Shown one piece after another: positions 6,157 through 10,819 of a stretch of DNA of 10,819 bases (positions are counted from its first letter, which is position 1; each line of letters begins with the position of its first letter). The DNA comes from Bacteroidales bacterium UBA5219 (lineage in GTDB: Bacteria; Bacteroidota; Bacteroidia; Bacteroidales; ML635J-15). A program made the translations under genes and the position numbers. The stretch is taken from the NCBI GenBank assembly GCA_002412425.1, contig DHVB01000001.1, positions 1 to 10,819 of the forward strand, in the 5' to 3' direction. The notes below the pieces were generated by a model. The model made no database searches. It was not told where the DNA came from and saw only the letters and a list, made by a program, of their open reading frames with translations.

Positions 6157-7167
6157 TTGCCTTTCTTAAAAGAAATATTAAAATACAAAAGCCTTTCTAT
6201 TATAGGTACAGAAAAAAACACTGGCAAAACTGAGTGTTTAAATTATATTATTCAATCTTTAAAAAATTCAAATAAAACAATTGCAATAACATCTATAGGA
6301 ATAGATGGAGAAAGTGTTGACGCTGTTACAGAAACTCCTAAGCCTGAAATAGAAATTTATAAAAACAATATCTTTTTAAGCTCTGAAAAACACTTTTTAC
6401 AAAAACAAATAACAGCCGAAATTTTAGATGTTTCTGAAAAACAAACTTCGCTAGGACGCTTGATTACAGCTAGAGCTATGGACACAGGTAAATTAATTTT
6501 TTCTGGTCCGCCCGACACAAAATGGTTGAAAGAAGAAATTCAAAACTCACAAAAATATGGAGTTGATTTATTCTTAGTTGATGGAGCATTGTCTCGTAAA
6601 AGCACTGCCTCACCATCGGTTACTGAAAGCATGATTTTAACAACCGGTGCAGCACTTTCGGCAAATATTCCAACTTTGGTAAAAAAGACAAAATTTATAT
6701 GTGATTTAATTGAACTGCCAGTTTTTGAAACCAATTTAACAAACGAACTTTTACAAATAAAAAACGGTCTTTGGGCTATTGATTCAGATAATATTATTCA
6801 CGATTTAGATATAAAATCCACTCTACTACTTGACAAAGCAAAAGATAAACTTTACTCAAAAGGTTGTGTGATTTTTGCTAGCGGAATTATTACTAATAAT
6901 ATCTTAGAGTTTATGAGAATTCAAAAAAACATAAAAGAAACAATTCTTATTGTAAAAGATTTTACAAAGATTTTTGTTAGTCAAGAAAAATATAATTCGT
7001 TTACAAAAGCTGGCGGAAAGATTATGGTTTTGTTAAAACCAAACCTAATTTCTATTTGTGTAAACCCATGGTCTCCAAGAGGAATTGTATTAGATTCTCA
7101 AAAACTTAGAGAAGAACTTTTTAAAGCAATTAATTTACCTATTTACGATATAAAAGCACTTGATTAA
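6157..7167 (+). CDS. kamB: Putative lysine 5,6-aminomutase reactivase subunit
   Basis: The 336-residue product begins with a P-loop-like motif, GTEKNTGKT (residues 17-25), with five rather than four residues between Gly17 and the GKT. It is followed by a segment with LFLVDGALSRKS (about 142-153) that may supply a Walker B-type strand. I know this protein as the small partner of the MutS-like KamC in lysine fermentation clusters, where the pair is proposed to reactivate the B12 enzyme KamDE; no direct evidence is visible here. The start must be TTG at 6157: an in-frame TAA lies at 6151-6153, and the first internal ATG is at about residue 108, past the P-loop. It overlaps kamC by one base (TAATG). 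The remaining sequence has no other domain I can name. Confidence 0.8.
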   Translation: MPFLKEILKYKSLSIIGTEKNTGKTECLNYIIQSLKNSNKTIAITSIGIDGESVDAVTETPKPEIEIYKNNIFLSSEKHFLQKQITAEILDVSEKQTSLGRLITARAMDTGKLIFSGPPDTKWLKEEIQNSQKYGVDLFLVDGALSRKSTASPSVTESMILTTGAALSANIPTLVKKTKFICDLIELPVFETNLTNELLQIKNGLWAIDSDNIIHDLDIKSTLLLDKAKDKLYSKGCVIFASGIITNNILEFMRIQKNIKETILIVKDFTKIFVSQEKYNSFTKAGGKIMVLLKPNLISICVNPWSPRGIVLDSQKLREELFKAINLPIYDIKALD

Positions 7168-8549
7168 TGAAAAGTTTTAGAAAATATATAAGCGAAATTG
7201 CAGGATTAAGATTCGTTTATGAAAATCTTGAACTAAACTCCTCTGCGGGTCGAAAAAAACTGCTTAAATCTCAACTTTTTACCAAAGAGTTTGAATTAAC
7301 AGTAAATATTCAAGCTTTAAGCGAAATTTATGATTTTATACAAGATAAAAAAAACAAGAAAATTGTTTCAGATATTTGCACTACTTTAAATCAAGTTAAT
7401 GATATTTCGGCAAGTATTAATAATATTAGATTCAACAGAGTTTCTGACGATATAGAGCTTTTTGAAATAAAAAAATTCTGCATTAATTCTCAAAAAATTC
7501 TCAAACAAATATCTCCATTTGATTTTTCATTAATTTTACTCCACGATTTAAGCGAAGTAATAACAATTTTAGACCCTCAAAACACTGGGATTCCAGCTTT
7601 TTATATTTATTCCGACTATAGTCCAGAATTAGCTCAACTTCGCAAAGAAAAAGACAAAGCAAAAACTCCTGAAGAAGCTGAAAATTTAAGATTAAAATGT
7701 GTAGAAATTGAAGATAAGATTAGAGAAAATTTAAGTAAACAATTAGCAAATTACGTAAACAAGTTAGAATACAACTTAAATCGCCTTGCAGATTTTGACA
7801 TTTTAATTGCGAAAGCAAAATTTGCTGTAAAATTCAGATTAACAGAGCCAAAAATTACAAAAGAAAAGACTATTTACAAAGGTTTATTTAATCCTCAAAT
7901 AAAAACTATTTTAGAAAGCCAAAATAAGAATTTTCAAGCTATAGATATAGAGATTTTCCCATTTCCAACTTTAATTACAGGTGCTAATATGTCGGGAAAA
8001 TCTGTTTTGCTAAAAACCGTTGCTCTCTCACAATTTATGTTTCAATTTGGATTTTTTGTGCCTACTCAAAATGCCGAAATTATTCTTGTTGAAGAAATTT
8101 TATTAAACATTGGCGACAATCAAGATGAGCTAAACGGTCTATCGTCTTTTGCTGTAGAAATTCTAAATATAAACAAGATTATTTCTCATGCAAAATCAGG
8201 TAAAAAAATCTTAGCACTTATTGACGAACCTGCTCGCACAACAAATCCCGACGAAGGTAAAGCTATTGCAAATGCAATTGTAGAAATACTCACTGAATTG
8301 AAAGTAAATTCCTTAATTTGCACACATTATAGTGGAATTAAAGCTAACAAAAAACTTAGAGTAAAAGGATTGCAAAATATTTCAGATAATGAAAATATAA
8401 ATATCGAAAACATAAACGATTTTATGGATTACTCTCTAATTCAGGTTGATGAAGAAAAAGCTCCAGCCGAAGCCATTAGAATTGCCGAAATTCTTGGTGC
8501 CGACAAAGACTTTATTGAAAAAGCAAAAAAAGAAGTAAACAATATTTAA
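7167..8549 (+). CDS. kamC: MutS-like ATPase, putative lysine 5,6-aminomutase reactivase
   Basis: The 460-residue product has the C-terminal ATPase of the MutS family: Walker A GANMSGKS (272-279), Walker B LALIDEPARTTNPDEG (about 349-364) and the switch histidine His387 in ICTHYSG. Residues about 150-220 are charged and helical and correspond to a much-reduced lever and clamp region. The N-terminal mismatch-recognition domain with its Phe-x-Glu motif is missing, and the protein is about half the size of true MutS, so DNA mismatch repair is unlikely. Its place next to kamB and the lysine genes fits the KamC family, proposed to remove damaged cobalamin from KamDE using ATP. That role is inferred from family and context. 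The ATG at 7167 overlaps the kamB stop, which suggests coupled translation and a fixed subunit ratio. Confidence 0.85.
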   Translation: MKSFRKYISEIAGLRFVYENLELNSSAGRKKLLKSQLFTKEFELTVNIQALSEIYDFIQDKKNKKIVSDICTTLNQVNDISASINNIRFNRVSDDIELFEIKKFCINSQKILKQISPFDFSLILLHDLSEVITILDPQNTGIPAFYIYSDYSPELAQLRKEKDKAKTPEEAENLRLKCVEIEDKIRENLSKQLANYVNKLEYNLNRLADFDILIAKAKFAVKFRLTEPKITKEKTIYKGLFNPQIKTILESQNKNFQAIDIEIFPFPTLITGANMSGKSVLLKTVALSQFMFQFGFFVPTQNAEIILVEEILLNIGDNQDELNGLSSFAVEILNINKIISHAKSGKKILALIDEPARTTNPDEGKAIANAIVEILTELKVNSLICTHYSGIKANKKLRVKGLQNISDNENINIENINDFMDYSLIQVDEEKAPAEAIRIAEILGADKDFIEKAKKEVNNI

Positions 8550-8554
8550 CGTTT

Positions 8555-8586
8555 TTGTAATAAGTTTGTAATTCTTATTATTTTTG
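8555..8586 (+). promoter_or_regulatory. Candidate promoter of sppA
   Basis: TTG at 8555-8557 and TATTTTTG at 8579-8586 are 21 bases apart, fitting TTG-N17-23-TAnnTTTG. The leader to the ATG at 8684 would be about 90 bases and very AT-rich. It supports sppA being transcribed separately from the lysine cluster. A second near match, TAACTTTA at 8633-8640, is closer to the gene but has one mismatch and no -33 element. Confidence 0.4.
8558..8585 (+). terminator. Weak hairpin plus T-run after kamC
   Basis: TAATAAG (8558-8564) and CTTATTA (8574-8580) form a 7-bp stem around a 9-base loop, followed by TTTTT. It starts eight bases after the kamC stop codon. The stem has a single G-C pair, so it is weak, and it overlaps the candidate sppA promoter. 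Confidence 0.33.
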
Positions 8587-8683
8587 TTTGATAAATAAAA
8601 ATAAAATAAGCAATATTTATAAAAAAATATATTAACTTTACACTCAATATTATAAATTTTTAAACTAACTAAAAATATTTTTT

Positions 8684-10453
8684 ATGAAACAATTTTTTAA
8701 ATACACACTTGCTAGTTTACTTGGCAGTATTTTAACCTTTGCAATTTTAATTGGAATTTTAATTGCAATTATTTCAGCTTTTGTAGCTGGCTTTAGCGAA
8801 CAAGAAGCAATAATCGATGACAATTCTGTTTTAAAGTTAAGACTTGCAACAGATATTCCCGACAAAGCTTCCGACAATCCATTTAGTAATATTGATTTTA
8901 TATCAATGACTTCGACTAAAACTATGGGATTGAATAATATTTTAAAAAATATTGAAAAAGCTAAAAAAGACGATAAAATTAAGGGAATATTTTTGGACGT
9001 AGGAAGCATTCCTTCTGGTTTGGGAACTGTAGAAGAAATACGTAATAAACTTATTGATTTTAAAGAATCTGGGAAATTTATAATCGCGTATTCATCGGGT
9101 TATACACAAAAATCATATTATCTTGCTAGCGTTGCAGATAAAATATATTTGAATCCTGAAGGTTCTTTTGATTGGAAAGGGCTTTATTCTCAAGTAATAT
9201 TTTTTAAAGGAGCTTTAGATAAATTAGGCATAGAAGCACAAATTTTCCGTCATGGACAATTCAAATCAGCTGTTGAACCATTTTTTACTGACAAAATGAG
9301 CGAAGCTAGTAAGTTGCAAACAATAACTTTAATTCAAAGTATTTGGGACGACATGTGCACAAAAATTTCTAAATCAAGAAATATAGAAATCGAAAAATTA
9401 AATCTTATAGCAGATAGCTTGTGGGCTTATGATGCCAAAACTGCAAAAGAATACAAGTTTGTTGATGGGCTAGTTTATTATGACGAAGTTTTAGCTGAAT
9501 TAAAAACAATGTCAAAGTCTGAAGAAGACCCAGAAGATTTTATTGTAAGTTTAAGCGATTATGCAAGTGTAAAAATTAAGACACCCGCAAACAATTCAAA
9601 GGACAAAATAGCAGTAATTTTTGCTGAAGGCGAAATTATTGACGGTGGAAAAAGCGAAGGTTCACTTGCTGGCGACTGGATGGCAGAAATTATTCGAGAA
9701 GTAAGAGAAGACGAAGACATTAAAGCTGTAGTATTAAGAGTAAATTCTCCTGGAGGTTCTGGATTGGCTTCTGACATTATGTGGCGTGAAATAACTTTAA
9801 CAAAAGAAAAGAAACCTGTAGTTGTATCAATGGGAAATCTTGCTGCATCGGGAGGTTATTATATCGCTTGTCCTGCAAACTATATTTTCGCTTTACCAAG
9901 TACATTAACTGGTTCTATTGGAGTTTTTGGTATGCTTCCAAATGTTGAAAAACTAATGACAGAAAAACTTGGTATAACTGTTGATGGCGTTGGCACAAAC
10001 GCACAATCTGACTTTGGACAAATAACTAGAAAAACCACAACTAGCGAAGCTAATCTAATACAAAATCAAGTTGAAGAATTTTATGATACATTTATACAAA
10101 AAGTTGCTGACGGAAGAGGTTTAACAAAAGCTGAAGTTGATTCAATTGGTCAAGGTAGAGTGTGGAGTGGACTTAATGCTATAGAAATTGGCTTAGTTGA
10201 TGAAATTGGCGGATTAAACGATGCTGTAGCCAAAGCTGCAAGTCTAGCTAATCTAAGCGAGTACAGACTTATAGAATATCCACAAAAAGAAGATGCTTTT
10301 GAAACATTTATAAAAGACTATAACAAAAATGTTACTGAAAAAGTAATTAAAGAAACACTAAATAAAAACTACAAATTTTGGCAAATAATTAAAAATGCTC
10401 AAAATATGTCTGGAATTCAAGCTAGAATGGAATATGAACTAGAAATAAATTAA
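8684..10453 (+). CDS. sppA: Signal peptide peptidase SppA, 67K type
   Basis: This 589-residue serine protease of family S49 digests signal peptides left in the membrane after secretion. An N-terminal membrane anchor spans about residues 9-37 with a short basic tail before it (MKQFFKY), placing the catalytic domain in the periplasm. As in the long SppA type, there are two tandem S49 domains. The general-base lysine is Lys194 in GQFKSAVEP, in the first domain; the nucleophile is Ser389 in AASGGYY, in the second. GSIGVFG follows at about 411-417 and RVWSG near 489. The length is close to the roughly 618 residues of the E. coli enzyme. It is a housekeeping gene with no known link to lysine fermentation, lies 134 bases after kamC and probably has its own promoter. 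Confidence 0.95.
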   Translation: MKQFFKYTLASLLGSILTFAILIGILIAIISAFVAGFSEQEAIIDDNSVLKLRLATDIPDKASDNPFSNIDFISMTSTKTMGLNNILKNIEKAKKDDKIKGIFLDVGSIPSGLGTVEEIRNKLIDFKESGKFIIAYSSGYTQKSYYLASVADKIYLNPEGSFDWKGLYSQVIFFKGALDKLGIEAQIFRHGQFKSAVEPFFTDKMSEASKLQTITLIQSIWDDMCTKISKSRNIEIEKLNLIADSLWAYDAKTAKEYKFVDGLVYYDEVLAELKTMSKSEEDPEDFIVSLSDYASVKIKTPANNSKDKIAVIFAEGEIIDGGKSEGSLAGDWMAEIIREVREDEDIKAVVLRVNSPGGSGLASDIMWREITLTKEKKPVVVSMGNLAASGGYYIACPANYIFALPSTLTGSIGVFGMLPNVEKLMTEKLGITVDGVGTNAQSDFGQITRKTTTSEANLIQNQVEEFYDTFIQKVADGRGLTKAEVDSIGQGRVWSGLNAIEIGLVDEIGGLNDAVAKAASLANLSEYRLIEYPQKEDAFETFIKDYNKNVTEKVIKETLNKNYKFWQIIKNAQNMSGIQARMEYELEIN

Positions 10454-10474
10454 AAAAACTTGAATTTCTAAGTC

Positions 10475-10492
10475 TAACTTTTTAATAAGTTA
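10475..10492. terminator. Weak dyad between the convergent sppA and fic genes
   Basis: TAACTT (10475-10480) and AAGTTA (10487-10492) form a 6-bp stem with a 6-base loop in the 79-base gap between the two convergent genes. The following plus-strand bases are moderately T-rich but not a clean run. It could be a weak bidirectional stop signal; the call rests on position and symmetry only. Confidence 0.25.
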
Positions 10493-10532
10493 ATTTGCTT
10501 CTTTTATAAGATATTTTGTGAGATTGTTGAAT

Positions 10533-10819
10533 TTACGCTTCATCAGTTTTGCCATAAAAATATTGAATCCAATCTTGATATCTATCTTGTGCCGAAAGAC
10601 AAGTATCTATTAAATAAGCTCTTACAGAATTAAATTCTCTCAAACCTCTGTAATAAAATAGTTTATGTCTCTCGTCGATAATAAATGGAATTATATTATT
10701 TCGTAGGCATTCTCGGAACATTATCAATCGTCCTACTCTACCGTTGCCGTCTTGAAACGGGTGAATTTTCTCAAAACGATAATGATATTCTACAATAGGG
10801 ATATTCGTTAAATTCAAAA
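10533..10819 (-). CDS. Fic family protein, C-terminal fragment
   Basis: The minus-strand frame runs from the window edge to TAA at 10533, giving 95 visible residues. No real start is present: the codon at 10817-10815 is TTG and the frame continues off the window, so this is the 3' part of a longer gene. The Fic core motif HPFQDGNGRVGR (10763-10728) is complete, with the catalytic His, the metal-binding Asp and both Arg residues matching HxFx(D/E)GNGRxxR. Such enzymes usually transfer AMP from ATP to a hydroxyl side chain of a protein. The VEYHYRFEKI segment before the motif and the CLRNNIIPFIIDE segment after it are typical of the longer, stand-alone Fic proteins. The inhibitory helix of class II enzymes would lie upstream, outside the window, so regulation and target cannot be judged. 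Confidence 0.88.
   Translation of the reverse strand, partial: LNLTNIPIVEYHYRFEKIHPFQDGNGRVGRLIMFRECLRNNIIPFIIDERHKLFYYRGLREFNSVRAYLIDTCLSAQDRYQDWIQYFYGKTDEA

Noticed and set aside
7167..8549. DNA mismatch repair protein MutS or MutS2
   Set aside because: It is far too short, lacks the mismatch-recognition domain and the Phe-x-Glu motif, has no Smr nuclease domain, and sits in a lysine operon overlapping kamB.
8665..9009. Minus-strand reading frame opposite the start of sppA
   Set aside because: Its hydrophobic peptide mirrors the membrane anchor codons of sppA. No promoter or homology supports it.

Overview
This is an AT-rich window (roughly one third G+C) from a bacterium that is most likely a member of the Bacteroidota, probably a Bacteroidales-like anaerobe. 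Three things suggest this. Genes start after A-rich leaders without clear Shine-Dalgarno sequences. Several intergenic gaps carry the Bacteroidota -7 promoter element TAnnTTTG. The main gene cluster is the anaerobic lysine fermentation pathway, arranged in an order I recall from Porphyromonas-type genomes. The phylum call is an inference.

Left end (1-1012, minus strand): the 5' part of a gene for a secreted protein, cut by the window edge, and a complete family 2 glycosyltransferase of the WaaE/LgtF kind. The divergent gap 1013-1644 has no credible gene. It holds a layered repeat structure: a 78-bp direct repeat on each side of a G+C-rich block, which contains a 21-bp tandem array, a perfect 26-bp inverted repeat and a 26-bp tandem array.

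Centre (1645-8549, plus strand): atoD, kal, kce, kdd, kamA, kamB and kamC. KamA converts L-lysine to L-beta-lysine. The missing step, beta-lysine to 3,5-diaminohexanoate, needs the B12/PLP enzyme KamDE. Kdd oxidatively deaminates that product to 5-amino-3-oxohexanoate. Kce cleaves it with acetyl-CoA into 3-aminobutyryl-CoA and acetoacetate. Kal removes ammonia to give crotonyl-CoA. AtoD with its missing partner AtoA would move CoA from butyryl-CoA to acetoacetate, releasing butyrate. KamB and KamC are the proposed repair pair for KamDE. The key residues of KamA and Kce are all in place. kamDE, atoA and the crotonyl-CoA reduction genes are not in the window. A 140-bp palindromic repeat element ending in eight T residues separates kamA from kamB.

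Right end (8684-10819): sppA, a membrane-anchored signal peptide peptidase or protease IV with both catalytic residues, stands where kamD might be expected. Facing it on the minus strand is the 3' part of a Fic-domain gene with an intact AMPylation motif, cut by the window edge.

No tRNA, rRNA, CRISPR array, transposase or riboswitch was recognised. I did not find a wholly new system. The strongest leads are the repeat block at 1062-1529, the mobile-looking element inside the kam cluster, and the MutS-like ATPase KamC with its small partner KamB.
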